Shown: piece by piece, positions 1 to 7,757 of the stretch
How the letters are laid out: the number at the start of each line of letters is the position of its first letter
Position numbering within the stretch: position 1 is the stretch's first letter
From: Oscillospiraceae bacterium
GTDB lineage: Bacteria > Bacillota > Clostridia > Oscillospirales > CAG-272
Direction: 5' to 3'
NCBI GenBank assembly: GCA_015063725.1
Contig: SVTP01000015.1
Location: 1 to 51,231, forward strand
DNA: 51,231 nt
Made by a program: the position numbers and the translations under genes
Notes under the pieces: model-generated
What the model was told of the DNA's origin: nothing
Databases searched by the model: none
Seen by the model: only the letters and a program-made list of their open reading frames with translations

Positions 1-802
1 GTGTCAGTCTTGCAATTTCACGTCTGACGGGGTCAAAGCCCGAAATTGCAATGGTCTCAGGGGTATCGTCGATAATGAGCTCGACGCCCGTGAGGGTTTC
101 CAGCTTTTGAATGTTACGTCCTTCACGACCGATGATGCGGCCCTTCATTTCCTCGTTGGGCAATGCCACAGCGGAAACAGTCGCCTCGGTTACGTGGTCG
201 GCAGCGCATCTTTGAATTGCCAGGGACAACAGATTGCGTGCCTTGCTTTCGGCTTCCTCTTTGAACTGTGCCTCGAGCTCGTCCAGCTTTTGTGCCATAT
301 CGTGCTTTGCCTCGGATTCAACGCGATGCATCAGCTCGGCTTTCGCCTCTTCGGCGGTATAACCGGAGATCTCTTCGAGACGAGTCAGGTGTTGTGTCAG
401 AACCATACGGATCTGTTCTTTCACAATGTCGTTTGCCTTCAGCTTTTCGTCCAGTTGCTCGTTTTTGCGTTCCAACGCTTCGGTCTTTTTGTCAAGATTT
501 TCTTCCTTTTGCACAAGTCTGCGCTCTTGACGGGAAATTTCGGTGCGACGCTCTTTGAGATCTCGTTCGGTCTCATTACGCAGGCGGAGCACTTCTTCTT
601 TACCTTCAAGCAGAAGCTCTTTCTTTTTGGCCTCGGCGTTCTTTTTGCCTTCTTCGACGATGCGTGCAGCTTCCTGCTCTGCAGAACCGATCTTCTTTTC
701 GCCAAAATTCTTTCGAATAGCGAAACCGATTGAGCAGCCGGCAGCACCGGCAACGACGATAGCCGCTACAACGGAGACAACCAGAACCCATATTTGTACC
801 AT
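1..802 (-). CDS. rny: Ribonuclease Y, 5' part (gene runs off the left edge)
   Basis: This frame encodes the N-terminal ~267 residues of RNase Y, the membrane-anchored endoribonuclease that starts mRNA decay in Bacillota. Residues 2-24 form one hydrophobic membrane segment ([19 protein letters not shown]). A long Lys/Glu/Arg-rich coiled coil follows to about residue 190. The start of the KH RNA-binding domain is then visible ([14 protein letters not shown]), and the frame leaves the window at ...[14 protein letters not shown]. The HD catalytic domain lies outside. The ATG at 802 has a GGGAGGT ribosome site just upstream and places the membrane helix at the extreme N-terminus, as is usual for the family. 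A consensus promoter precedes it. Membrane helix, coiled coil and KH in this order is diagnostic. Confidence 0.95.
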   Translation of the reverse strand, partial: MVQIWVLVVSVVAAIVVAGAAGCSIGFAIRKNFGEKKIGSAEQEAARIVEEGKKNAEAKKKELLLEGKEEVLRLRNETERDLKERRTEISRQERRLVQKEENLDKKTEALERKNEQLDEKLKANDIVKEQIRMVLTQHLTRLEEISGYTAEEAKAELMHRVESEAKHDMAQKLDELEAQFKEEAESKARNLLSLAIQRCAADHVTEATVSAVALPNEEMKGRIIGREGRNIQKLETLTGVELIIDDTPETIAISGFDPVRREIARLT

Positions 803-1372
803 TCTTACACCTCCCTTTTCTTATTCTATTAATATACAGTATGAAAAAACAAACTCTTACCGAGCGTATCATACTCTATTTATTATACACAAAAAAAATC
901 CCCTTGTCAAGGGGGTATTGGGGATTTTGTCTGTTAGAAGCCTATAAAAAATTACAAATTTTGGAAGCGAAACCGAGGGCGGGACAAATACCGTTTGTGG
1001 GGGGACGTCCTTGATGCCCTGCCCCACAAACAATTATTACCAAACAAAGCCTCTATATGTCATCCTGAGCGGAGTCGAACTTTTGCGGAGTGAACAACGA
1101 CGCAAAAGCGCAAGGCGTAGCCGCAGCGGGATCTCGTAGCGAGTCTTGGTGGCTTTTCATAGGGATGTTACATTCGTTATGGCAAGCCACCCAAACTTGT
1201 TAAGAGATCCCATCGTCGCATCCGCTCCTTGATTTCACCTCGTTCTTCACTCGGTGAAATTTCGACTACGAAAACCGCTTCGCGATTTTCTTCGCTCAGG
1301 ATGACATACAGTGGGTTTGTTTTGTTGTTATCGTTAGAAACGGGACGTCGTGGCGCCGTCCCCTACAAAAAA
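803..1372. repeat. Intergenic repeats, including a TGTCATCCTGAGC element at 1058-1306
   Basis: No gene is seen between rny and the XRE regulator. At 966-1032 and 1344-1371 there are short pieces of the GC-rich 'gggacgtc...' repeat that recurs in the window. From 1058 to 1306 lies an element that begins TGTCATCCTGAGC and ends GCTCAGGATGACA, so its ends are inverted repeats of each other. A second, incomplete copy of its left end is at about 50406-50510, with the shared inner phrase 'gggatctcgtagcgag'. It resembles the small non-coding palindromic repeats dispersed in Clostridia. Confidence 0.6.
882..910 (-). promoter_or_regulatory. Sigma-A promoter of rny
   Basis: On the minus strand TTGACA (910-905) and TATAAT (887-882) are separated by 17 bases, a perfect consensus. 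It lies about 80 bases upstream of the rny start. Confidence 0.8.
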
Positions 1373-1615
1373 TCATTCCATCCCCAACAACCACGGGACG
1401 GTAACTTTGAGAATCCGCGCCAACTCGCGCAATTCATAATCTGCTACAAAGCGCGTACCAATTTCGATGCGAGAGACGCTGTCGCGCTCAATGATAATGC
1501 CCGCAACCTGCAGCTGCGCAGCAAGGTCGCTCTGTGTCAAACGGTGACGACAACGTGCCTCGTGTACTCTATCGCCACAAATATTCTTTTTTCCATTATA
1601 GTCGTAGATTTTCAC
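1373..1615 (-). CDS. XRE-family helix-turn-helix regulator
   Basis: An 80-residue protein that is almost entirely one helix-turn-helix domain: RLTQSDLAAQLQVAG gives the first helices, RDSVSRIEIGTR the recognition helix, and ADYELRELARILKVTVPWLLG the closing helices. This matches phage-repressor-like (XRE/HTH_3) regulators. I place the start at the GTG at 1615, which has GGGGGG five bases upstream; a TTG four codons earlier is also open but lies inside that ribosome site. The gene diverges from the lipoprotein pair at 1742. The intervening ~125 bases contain a long palindrome over the lipoprotein promoter, so autoregulation and repression of the lipoproteins is a reasonable inference. No second domain is present. 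Confidence 0.8.
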   Translation of the reverse strand: MKIYDYNGKKNICGDRVHEARCRHRLTQSDLAAQLQVAGIIIERDSVSRIEIGTRFVADYELRELARILKVTVPWLLGME

Positions 1616-1632
1616 AATTCCCCCCAAAATTC

Positions 1633-1701
1633 GTTAAAGTTAAGAATTTATCTTGACTTTAACATATTTTTGATGTATAATTGTGTTAAAGATCAGAATT
1701 T
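1633..1701. promoter_or_regulatory. Palindromic operator candidate plus a repeated half-site
   Basis: Positions 1633-1663 form a 31-bp dyad with arms GTTAAAGTnAAGA and TCTTnACTTTAAC (12 of 15 positions pair). A second half-site of the same word, GTTAAAGnnnAGAATTT, follows at 1685-1701. The dyad covers the -35 box and the second half-site sits just downstream of the -10 box of the lipoprotein promoter, typical repressor positions. The adjacent XRE protein is the obvious candidate ligand; that link is inference. Confidence 0.6.
1653..1681 (+). promoter_or_regulatory. Promoter of the two-lipoprotein operon
   Basis: TTGACT (1653-1658), a 17-base spacer and TATAAT (1676-1681), about 60 bases upstream of the ATG at 1742. 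The -35 box lies inside the palindrome described at 1633-1663. Confidence 0.8.
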
Positions 1702-1741
1702 GCGGTCTTTTTAAATTATTTTTTACAAAGGAGAGAAAAAA

Positions 1742-2584
1742 ATGAAAACCCTAAAATTTTTAGCTGTTTGTCTTTTGATGTTTTCCACACTGTTATCCTT
1801 GTTTTCCTGCGGTTTAAACTCAAATGCAAACACCTCCCCCGAAGCAACTACGCCTCAAGAACCTCCTCAAATCAATATCAACGTAGGTTCCGATGTAACA
1901 CTCCCCTCTATTGATAAAGACAATCTTAAATTTGCCGATGCTGTTAAATTAAGACCGAGCAAAGAAGGCTTTGTTTTTGCCGGATGGTACAGCGACGAAA
2001 ATTTGACAGATTATATTATACCCGATCATATTACTGCCACTCAATATTCCAAGGGAACACTTTATCCGAAATGGATTGAGGTCAATCCCATTACCTGCGC
2101 CGTAAGGGCGGATGTGGCAACCATTACAGACTCTGGACGTTCTAAGCAAAAAATGGATATCGCTTTCTTAGATTCCTTAAATCTAACCGACTTGAAACGC
2201 GCCGGTTATACAAAGTTACATATAACTGTTAGTTATGATGTACGCGAGGTAAACGATGGATACCAATACGTATTTCTGTATCAGGATAAGAATTGCGCAC
2301 AACCCAAAGACGAGGAAGGTTCTCTTGCTGACATGATCTGGGGTGATTCTCTTGACGGTATTTTAGGAAACAAAGATCCCGGTGATCCCACTTTGCTGTA
2401 TACACACAAAGGTGAGCACGGTTCAGGAAAAAAGGACTCCTCGTGGGCAACCCAAAGCTTTACTCTATCTTTGTCTATCGATGATATTATAGATCACCTG
2501 TATATCCGCTACGGAGCATCCGGAAAAGACGAGGACACTTGGGAATGCAAAAACATCTTTGTTACCGTTACCCCCATTCAATAA
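1742..2584 (+). CDS. Lipoprotein with one InlB B-repeat-like module
   Basis: A 280-residue exported lipoprotein. A signal peptide ends in the lipobox LFSC near residue 23, followed by a short Thr/Pro/Glu linker (TSPEATTPQEPP). Residues ~45-112 resemble the Listeria-Bacteroides (InlB B-type) repeat: FAGWYSDENLTD followed by GTLYPKWI is the usual GW...D....YAKW pattern. The remaining ~165 residues form a predicted beta-rich region I do not recognise. The ribosome site AAAGGAGAG lies just before the ATG. The following lipoprotein starts 24 bases after the stop, so the two form one operon. Such modules usually mediate surface interactions; the ligand is unknown. Confidence 0.8.
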   Translation: MKTLKFLAVCLLMFSTLLSLFSCGLNSNANTSPEATTPQEPPQININVGSDVTLPSIDKDNLKFADAVKLRPSKEGFVFAGWYSDENLTDYIIPDHITATQYSKGTLYPKWIEVNPITCAVRADVATITDSGRSKQKMDIAFLDSLNLTDLKRAGYTKLHITVSYDVREVNDGYQYVFLYQDKNCAQPKDEEGSLADMIWGDSLDGILGNKDPGDPTLLYTHKGEHGSGKKDSSWATQSFTLSLSIDDIIDHLYIRYGASGKDEDTWECKNIFVTVTPIQ

Positions 2585-2608
2585 CAACCGAAAAGGAAGG
2601 GTAAAGAT

Positions 2609-3145
2609 ATGAAAACCAATTTTATTGCTTGGTTGCTTTTGCTCGCAACCCTTGTATGTATTTCAGGTTGTAGTTCCCCAAAAGATGAGCGTCCTGAAAT
2701 TGTTGACGGTTATTATACTTACATTCTGCAAGAGGATGGAACATATACCATAAAAGCCACCGATCCCAATAATTTCCCTGAAGAAATTACCATTCCCAAA
2801 AGCTATAATGGTGTCGCCATTTCGGGAATTGCAGATCATGGCTTTTCCAAATGCAAGGGGTTAAAAAAAGTCACAATTCCGGAAACCTTTACCAAAATAG
2901 AAACCGGTGCTTTTTATATGTGTCCCGATTTGGTTGAGGTGATTCTTCCCAAAAGCATCCAATCCTTTGGCAAGGGATCTTTTGGATTGTGCGAACAGGA
3001 ACTCACATTCCGTTATGATGGCACAAAAGCGGAATGGGAAAATATTAGGAAAGCAAACAATTGGGCAAGCGAGGTAAGATGTTACGCCGTTTGCTCGGAC
3101 GGATCTGTTTACAAATCTTACAAAGTTGACGATATAGCTTGGTAA
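2609..3145 (+). CDS. Lipoprotein with BspA-type leucine-rich repeats
   Basis: A 178-residue lipoprotein whose signal peptide ends with the lipobox ISGC near residue 21. Residues ~60-125 contain about two to three LRR_5 (BspA-like) repeats, seen as GIADHGFSKCKGLKKVTIP, IETGAFYMCPDLVEVILP and GKGSFGLC. The C-terminal stretch DGTKAEWENIRKANNW is the short motif that commonly closes such repeat domains. BspA-type repeats occur on surface proteins of gut and oral bacteria and bind host or bacterial ligands; the target here is unknown. It is the second gene of the operon and is followed by a strong hairpin. Confidence 0.8.
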   Translation: MKTNFIAWLLLLATLVCISGCSSPKDERPEIVDGYYTYILQEDGTYTIKATDPNNFPEEITIPKSYNGVAISGIADHGFSKCKGLKKVTIPETFTKIETGAFYMCPDLVEVILPKSIQSFGKGSFGLCEQELTFRYDGTKAEWENIRKANNWASEVRCYAVCSDGSVYKSYKVDDIAW

Positions 3146-3159
3146 AATTTTAACCTACA

Positions 3160-3268
3160 CCTACCGTCTGTTGGTGAAAAACGGTTTTGCTTTTGTCATT
3201 TTCTGCGAGCGCTTTTTTGAAGGGGGTGCGGGGGAAACGTTTTTTCTCATGAAAAAAGTTTCCCCCGC
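3160..3268 (+). repeat. Truncated composite repeat ending in a strong hairpin
   Basis: The segment begins with 'taccgtctgt', continues with 'gcgagcgctttttt-gaagggggtg' and ends in a hairpin at 3228-3268 with arms GCGGGGGAAAC and GTTTCCCCCGC. The same 3' half is found in the fuller copies at 4859-5046 (minus), 8931-9242 (minus) and 39895-40210 (plus). It probably terminates the lipoprotein operon. Confidence 0.6.
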
Positions 3269-3289
3269 ATTCTCTTCCATAATCCACAC

Positions 3290-3320
3290 AAAAAAGGAGC
3301 CGACCGTTTGGTCGACTCCT
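3290..3320 (-). terminator. Rho-independent terminator of rpsU
   Basis: Minus-strand hairpin AGGAGTCGACC / GGTCGGCTCCT (one G-T pair) with a short loop followed by a T run (TTTTTTGTG), just after the rpsU stop. Confidence 0.8.
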
Positions 3321-3341
3321 ATTTTGTAAGCGGTGTATAAA

Positions 3342-3518
3342 TTACTTATACTTACGCTTTCTGGCTGCTTCAGACTTCTTCTTACGCTTTACGCTCGGCT
3401 TCTCATAGTGTTCTCTCTTGCGAAGCTCGGTGAGGATGCCTGAACGGGCGGTTGCACGCTTAAAGCGACGAAGAGCGCTATCCAAAGATTCGCCTTCCTT
3501 AACTCTGATTTCTGCCAT
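3342..3518 (-). CDS. rpsU: 30S ribosomal protein S21
   Basis: A 58-residue highly basic protein beginning [20 protein letters not shown] and ending RKRKYK, which matches bacterial S21 over its whole length. It contains the typical core RREHYEKPS-like segment (here [15 protein letters not shown]). S21 sits on the small-subunit platform and helps mRNA selection. The ATG at 3518 follows a GGGAGGG ribosome site. The gene is monocistronic, with its own consensus promoter and a terminator. Confidence 0.97.
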   Translation of the reverse strand: MAEIRVKEGESLDSALRRFKRATARSGILTELRKREHYEKPSVKRKKKSEAARKRKYK

Positions 3519-3593
3519 TTTCTTATCCCTCCCCTCAACCGGTTATACAAGATTTGTTCGCGTGGGAGTTCCCTGCGCGAAATATCCTTGAAA

Positions 3594-3622
3594 ATTATAC
3601 ACGATTTTTGACCGATTGTCAA
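3594..3622 (-). promoter_or_regulatory. Promoter of rpsU
   Basis: Minus-strand TTGACA (3622-3617), 17 bases, TATAAT (3599-3594), about 75 bases upstream of the start codon. Confidence 0.85.
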
Positions 3623-3646
3623 GTCTTTTTTCAATTTTTTTGATTT

Positions 3647-4843
3647 TTATTTTTTATCCTCAAAAATCACGGGTGGGCGGCGCAGCTGCTCGTCGGCGGC
3701 AATCGCCTTGGGCAGACATTTGGAGTAAAGCGCTGCGACTGCGGTTTCGAGCTCAAACTGCCGCTCGGCTTCGGGCGTGTTGGGCAGATCGGTCTGGCGC
3801 GTGACCACGCAAAGGTCACTTGTTTTGCGCGCCGACGCAAGAAAGGCTCTGCCGGTCTCGTTTGCGCCCAGCAGGCGGACGTATGCCACGGGCTTGCGAA
3901 AATCCTCCTTTTTTGCGCGCAGAAGCGCGTATAGGACACCGCGTCGGATGCGTGCGTCGGGATATTTTTTGGTTGCGCAAAGCTGCCAGAACTCCTCCAG
4001 CGTGGTGGCTCTGGTCGCCGCTTTGCGAATGCGCCCCGCAAGTCCGCCGCAGAGCCCCGCATAGCACTCCAGCTCCTTTTGCGGTGTCAGGGCAAGCGTC
4101 CCGAGCACCAAGGCTTCAGCGTTCTTGAGCGATGCGGGAGCGCGGTCGGCTCTTACCTCTCGCCGCGAGACCTCGCCGCAAATTCCGGGAAGATACGGAA
4201 GTACCGCTTCAACCTCGTGCTCCTCCCACATGTGCCGCAGGGCGGTGGCAGAGGGAAATTGCTCGTCGATCAGCGTTTCTTCGGCATAACCGCTCCCCTG
4301 CCGCTTGACGGTGACAGGGCGGATGTTTGAGCCCAAGGTGCGGATAGCGCGCAGATAAGAGATGGCAAGAATGTCATTGGGTGCGCATGTAGCATCTACA
4401 CCCGACATTTCGGAAAGCAGCTCAAAGTAGGCGCTCGCCGTTCCGTCGCCGCCCTCGGCGCGCTTGATATACGCCTCGCGAAAGGCGGGACTGGCTGCGG
4501 TTTCGGCAAAGCGCGAAAGGATGGACAAGTCCCCCGTCTCCGAGCCAAACCAGATCTCATCCACGCCAAGGCGGGAGAGGATCTCAACGCCTGCACGGCC
4601 AAAGAATTCTGCGCTCGATGCCGCGTACGGGAACGGCAGCTCGACCACCGCGTCCGCTCCGCTGGAGACCAGAATCTCGGCTCTTGCGTGCGGCGACAGT
4701 ACCGCCGCTTCTCCTCGCTGCACAAAGTTGCCGCTCATCACGCAGATGACGGCTTCTGCTCCACTCTTGCGCGCGCAGTCTATTAAATATTGATGCCCCC
4801 CGTGAAACGGGTTACATTCGCAAATAATACCTACAGTTTTCAT
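3647..4843 (-). CDS. tmcAL: tRNA(Met) cytidine acetate ligase
   Basis: A 398-residue protein of the nucleotidyltransferase family formerly called YlbM/DUF795. In Bacillota it makes acetylcytidine at the wobble position of elongator tRNA-Met, using acetate and ATP. The N-terminus KTVGIICECNPFHGGHQYLI carries the HxGH nucleotide-binding motif (residues 14-17). Other family features are VICVMSGNFVQRGE, the PFPYAASSAEFFGRAGVEIL segment and PNDILAISYLRA. I start at the ATG at 4843, which has AAGGAG seven bases upstream and begins at the conserved domain edge; 19 further open codons upstream are not supported. The mRNA leader is ~200 nt because the promoter lies upstream of a structured repeat. Confidence 0.93.
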   Translation of the reverse strand: MKTVGIICECNPFHGGHQYLIDCARKSGAEAVICVMSGNFVQRGEAAVLSPHARAEILVSSGADAVVELPFPYAASSAEFFGRAGVEILSRLGVDEIWFGSETGDLSILSRFAETAASPAFREAYIKRAEGGDGTASAYFELLSEMSGVDATCAPNDILAISYLRAIRTLGSNIRPVTVKRQGSGYAEETLIDEQFPSATALRHMWEEHEVEAVLPYLPGICGEVSRREVRADRAPASLKNAEALVLGTLALTPQKELECYAGLCGGLAGRIRKAATRATTLEEFWQLCATKKYPDARIRRGVLYALLRAKKEDFRKPVAYVRLLGANETGRAFLASARKTSDLCVVTRQTDLPNTPEAERQFELETAVAALYSKCLPKAIAADEQLRRPPVIFEDKK

Positions 4844-4858
4844 AGATACTCCTTTTGA

Positions 4859-5046
4859 TGTGGGGGAACTTCTTGAAAGAAGTCCCCCCACGCCCCTCAA
4901 GAACTTCCTAACAAAAAAATATAAATATCAATCGACAGATACGGATAGACGGTCGGTGCGAGGCAGCCCTCGCTTTGGCTGTCGCTAACGGTCAGGCGTC
5001 ACCGAGACCTTGTCCGTTAAGAAAGTTGTCTAACAACCTATGGTTG
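4859..5046 (-). repeat. Structured composite repeat forming the tmcAL leader
   Basis: On the minus strand this region reads a conserved core (GGTCTCGGTG ... GCGAGG-GCTG-CCTCGC ... CGACCGTCTATCCGT, about 5023-4940) and then a long hairpin at 4891-4860 (GTGGGGGGACTTCTTT / AAGAAGTTCCCCCAC). The same two-part arrangement is found at 8931-9242 and 39895-40210. Here it lies between the tmcAL promoter and start codon, so it is transcribed as a 5' leader. It shows none of the T-box consensus sequences. Confidence 0.65.
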
Positions 5047-5054
5047 TTTTTATT

Positions 5055-5083
5055 ATTATACCACAAAATCATGCGTTTGTCAA
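5055..5083 (-). promoter_or_regulatory. Promoter of tmcAL
   Basis: Minus-strand TTGACA (5083-5078), 17 bases, TATAAT (5060-5055). Transcription would start near 5048, about 205 bases upstream of the tmcAL start. Confidence 0.8.
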
Positions 5084-5277
5084 ATCGTGCTTTTGGGATA
5101 CAAAAAAGTTTTCCACAATTTCCCCCGAAGATGTGCAAAACTGTGGAAAACTCTGTGGATTATGCGGAAAACCTCTATTTTGCTACCAAAATACGCTATT
5201 TTTCGTGCATTTGTACCGAAATTCACTGTGGAAAACTTTTGCGCGGCTCCTTTTCTTACAATCTTTTATAAAGGGTA

Positions 5278-5306
5278 TTGATTTTTTGCAAAAAATCCGT
5301 TATAAT
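5278..5306 (+). promoter_or_regulatory. Promoter of the DUF1836-mrnC-cyclophilin operon
   Basis: TTGATT (5278-5283), 17 bases, TATAAT (5301-5306), about 55 bases before the first start codon. The ~190 bases between this and the divergent tmcAL promoter are AT-rich; I see nothing else there. Confidence 0.8.
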
Positions 5307-5361
5307 GGTGTCATAAAACGCATCAAGCGGATATCAAAACTGCAGAAGGGAGAATTTGCCC

Positions 5362-6051
5362 GTGAATGAGAACGAATTGAAAGCTTTATTAGCAGAGGCT
5401 GTGCGCGATGCCGACCTGCATCCGCGCGAGATCCCGTCAATTGACCTCTACCTTGACCAGATCACCAGTCTTGCCGACGAAAAGCGCCGCGAGGGCTCCC
5501 CTCGCTTTGCCGACCGCGCCTTGACCAAAACGATGATCAACAACTACTCCAAGGACGGTCTGCTCTCCCCCATCAAGGGCAAAAAATACACCAAGGAACA
5601 GTTTTTGCAAATGCTCCTCGTTTACGAGATGAAAAACACGCTCTCAATTGGTGAGATCAAGCGCGTTTTGCAAAACGTTTATGCCCTGCCCGACTACGAT
5701 GCGGCGGCTTTGGAGCGCGTCTATACGCACTACCTCGCCCTCAAAGATGATGCGCGCACAGCAACCGTGGAAAGCGTTGCGGAATTTGCAAATCAAAAAG
5801 CATTAGACCTTGAGAATGAAGAGGACTTTTTGGTATTTCTTCTCTCGCTCTCGGCGATGTCGTCCTACCTGAAGAATGCGGTGCAAATTTTGTTGGAGTC
5901 GCACTACCCCGACATGAATGAAGAAAAGACACGCGAGGAGCAGGAAAAGAAGGAAGCCGCCAAGCGCCAAAAAGCAGAACAAAAAGCCGAAAAGAAAGCT
6001 TCAAAAACCAAAAAAGAGACAGCCGACAAGGCAGACGAGGGGGAAAACTGA
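5362..6051 (+). CDS. DUF1836 domain protein
   Basis: A 229-residue protein. Residues ~10-110 match DUF1836, a small Bacillota family with a predicted winged or MerR-like helix-turn-helix fold: LTKTMINNYSKDGLLSPIKGKKYTKEQ, then LQMLLVYEMKNTLSIGEIKRVL. The C-terminal ~45 residues are a Lys/Glu/Ala-rich helix, probably a disordered or coiled tail. I choose the GTG at 5362, nine bases after GGAG; the TTG at 5356 is too close to that ribosome site. The stop overlaps the mrnC start by one base (TGATG), which implies translational coupling. The role is unknown; a DNA-binding function is inferred from the family. Confidence 0.85.
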   Translation: MNENELKALLAEAVRDADLHPREIPSIDLYLDQITSLADEKRREGSPRFADRALTKTMINNYSKDGLLSPIKGKKYTKEQFLQMLLVYEMKNTLSIGEIKRVLQNVYALPDYDAAALERVYTHYLALKDDARTATVESVAEFANQKALDLENEEDFLVFLLSLSAMSSYLKNAVQILLESHYPDMNEEKTREEQEKKEAAKRQKAEQKAEKKASKTKKETADKADEGEN

Positions 6052-6452
6052 TGGATCTGCGTGAAATGAGCACCCCCGCTCTTGCCTATCTTGGTGACTG
6101 TGTGATCGAGCTTTGCGTGCGCGAATATCTGGTGGAGTCAGGGCTTTCGACCTCACGAAATCTCAATCGCGAGGCACTCAACTTTGTGCGCGCAACGGCG
6201 CAGGCAGAGGCGATGAAAAAGCTCTTTCCCATCTTGACCGAGGAAGAAGAAGCCTTCTTTCGCCGTGGGCGCAACATCGGGCACACAAACGTCCCCAAAA
6301 ATGCAACAGTCGGCGATTACCGCACCGCAACGGGCATGGAGGTCCTGTTTGGATATTTGCACGTTTCGGGGCAAAAAGAAAGAATAGATGAACTCTTCCG
6401 CGCGGCGTATTTGGATAGCGCGGATGCAAGAAAGGAAAACGAAAATGAATAA
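6051..6452 (+). CDS. mrnC: Mini-ribonuclease III
   Basis: A 133-residue stand-alone RNase III catalytic domain without a double-stranded-RNA-binding domain, the enzyme that matures the ends of 23S rRNA in Bacillota. The signature ALAYLGDCVIELCVREYLV carries the acidic metal ligands (D16, E20). The second conserved segment RRGRNIGHTNVPKNATVGDYRTATGMEVLFGYL has the family's RxRN and late ATGxExLxGYL motifs, including the C-terminal catalytic Glu. Length matches the family. It overlaps the preceding gene by one base and the cyclophilin gene by eight. Confidence 0.95.
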   Translation: MDLREMSTPALAYLGDCVIELCVREYLVESGLSTSRNLNREALNFVRATAQAEAMKKLFPILTEEEEAFFRRGRNIGHTNVPKNATVGDYRTATGMEVLFGYLHVSGQKERIDELFRAAYLDSADARKENENE

Positions 6453-6948
6453 CCCGAAAATTAAAATTGTAGTAAAAGATTTTGGCACAATGACCGCCGA
6501 GCTCTACCCCGAAAAAGCCCCCAAGACCGTTGAAAACTTCCTCGGACTTGTCAAAAGCGGATTTTACAGCGGATTGATCTTCCACCGCGTGATCAGCGGT
6601 TTTATGATCCAGGGCGGCGGCTACAACGAGAGCTTTGGTGAGACCGATGCTCCTGCCATCAAGGGTGAGTTTGCTGCAAACGGCTTCCCTCAAAATGACC
6701 TGAAGCACACCCGCGGTGTTCTTTCGATGGCAAGAACCAATAACCCCAACTCTGCATCCTCTCAATTCTTCATCATGCATCAAAACGCGCCTTATCTGGA
6801 CCGTCAGTACGCGGGCTTTGGTGCCGTTATTGAAGGTATTGAAGTTGTCGACAAGATCGCCGCAGTTCCCACAGGACGCATGGGCTGGTTCGACGACGTT
6901 CCGCGTGTTCCCGTCGTAATTGAAAAGATGGAAGTTGTTGAGGAGTAA
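6445..6948 (+). CDS. Cyclophilin-type peptidyl-prolyl cis-trans isomerase
   Basis: A 167-residue cytoplasmic cyclophilin with no signal peptide. It catalyses proline isomerisation during protein folding. Family motifs are YPEKAPKTVENFLGLVKSGFY, GLIFHRVISGFMIQGGG (containing the catalytic Arg in FHRV), GVLSMARTNNPNSASSQFFIM and YAGFGAVIEGIEVVDKIA. The start at 6445 follows AAGGAAAAC and overlaps the end of mrnC; longer open sequence upstream is the mrnC coding region in another frame. It ends the operon. Confidence 0.93.
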   Translation: MNNPKIKIVVKDFGTMTAELYPEKAPKTVENFLGLVKSGFYSGLIFHRVISGFMIQGGGYNESFGETDAPAIKGEFAANGFPQNDLKHTRGVLSMARTNNPNSASSQFFIMHQNAPYLDRQYAGFGAVIEGIEVVDKIAAVPTGRMGWFDDVPRVPVVIEKMEVVEE

Positions 6949-7274
6949 TTTTTTCAGTCTCTTATAAAACGAACGCCGCCCAGGCGGCGTCACCTCATCA
7001 CCCGCTTTCAGCGGGAGCTTCTCCTAAAGAAAAAATCTAACGGTGACCGCCTAACACCCCTAAAAAAAGCAAACGAAAGGTCGAACAATCAAAAGGCTCC
7101 CCTGTGCAAGGGGAGCTGGCAGCCGCAAGGCTGACTGAAGGGTTGGCTCCATCTAATTCAAAAAGATAGCCACAACCCTTCCGCCGTTTTTGTAAAAACG
7201 GCACCTCCCCTTGCACAGGGGAGGCTAAAAAGTCTTTCGTCTCTCCTTAAAAACACGAAAGGAAGTTATGATTT
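6949..7274. repeat. Intergenic region with a 132-bp hairpin repeat (7095-7226)
   Basis: A short GC-rich hairpin (cgccgcccaggcggcg, near 6973-6988) may end the cyclophilin operon. At 7095-7226 a repeat begins GGCTCCCCTGTGCAAGGGGAGC, passes 'ggcagccgcaaggctgactgaagggttgg' and ends CTCCCCTTGCACAGGGGAGGCT, so its ends pair with each other. A related piece occurs at 48780-48815. No gene is seen. Confidence 0.55.
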
Positions 7275-7757
7275 ATGAACATCAAACTGTTAAAACTGTT
7301 AAATAAAAACGCACGCATCGCTCCCGCGGATCTTGCAACCATGCTTGGCATCAGCGAGGAAGAAGTTACCCGCGAGATTGCCGAAATGGAGCGCGAAGGT
7401 CTCATTCGCGGCTACAAGGCCGTTATCGACTGGGATCAACTCGACAACACCTATGTTTCTGCCATCATCGAGCTCAAGGTCACGCCCAAGGCCGGCTTTG
7501 GCTTTGAGGACGTTGCCGCAAAGGTGATGAAATACCCCGAGGTCGAGTCGGTTTACCTGATGTCGGGTGTGTATGACCTGAACGTGGTCGTTAAGGGCAA
7601 ATCCCTGCAGGACGTTGCCAACTTTGTTGCCAAGGAGCTCTCGGCTATGGAGTCGGTGACCTCTACCGCAACCCACTTTGTAATGCGCCGCTACAAGGAG
7701 CTGGATGTAGAATTGCTCGGCAGCGGCAAGGATGAGAGAGGGAGCTATTTGCTGTGA
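7275..7757 (+). CDS. Lrp/AsnC-family transcriptional regulator
   Basis: A 160-residue regulator. Residues 1-60 are the winged helix-turn-helix (LLKLLNKNARIAPADLATMLGISEEEVTREIAEMEREGLIRGYKAVID). Residues ~65-145 are the AsnC/RAM ligand-binding domain (AIIELKVTPKAGFGFEDVAAKV, VYLMSGVYDLNVVVKG). These proteins sense amino acids and form octameric rings. GAAAGGAAG precedes the ATG. Its stop overlaps the GTG start of the aminotransferase by four bases, so the two are translated together and the regulator probably controls amino-acid metabolism through this partner. Confidence 0.92.
   Translation: MNIKLLKLLNKNARIAPADLATMLGISEEEVTREIAEMEREGLIRGYKAVIDWDQLDNTYVSAIIELKVTPKAGFGFEDVAAKVMKYPEVESVYLMSGVYDLNVVVKGKSLQDVANFVAKELSAMESVTSTATHFVMRRYKELDVELLGSGKDERGSYLL

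Noticed and set aside
4844-5060. T-box riboswitch in the tmcAL leader
   Set aside because: Neither the TGGNACCGCG T-box sequence nor a specifier-loop layout is present, and the same sequence occurs in intergenic copies.
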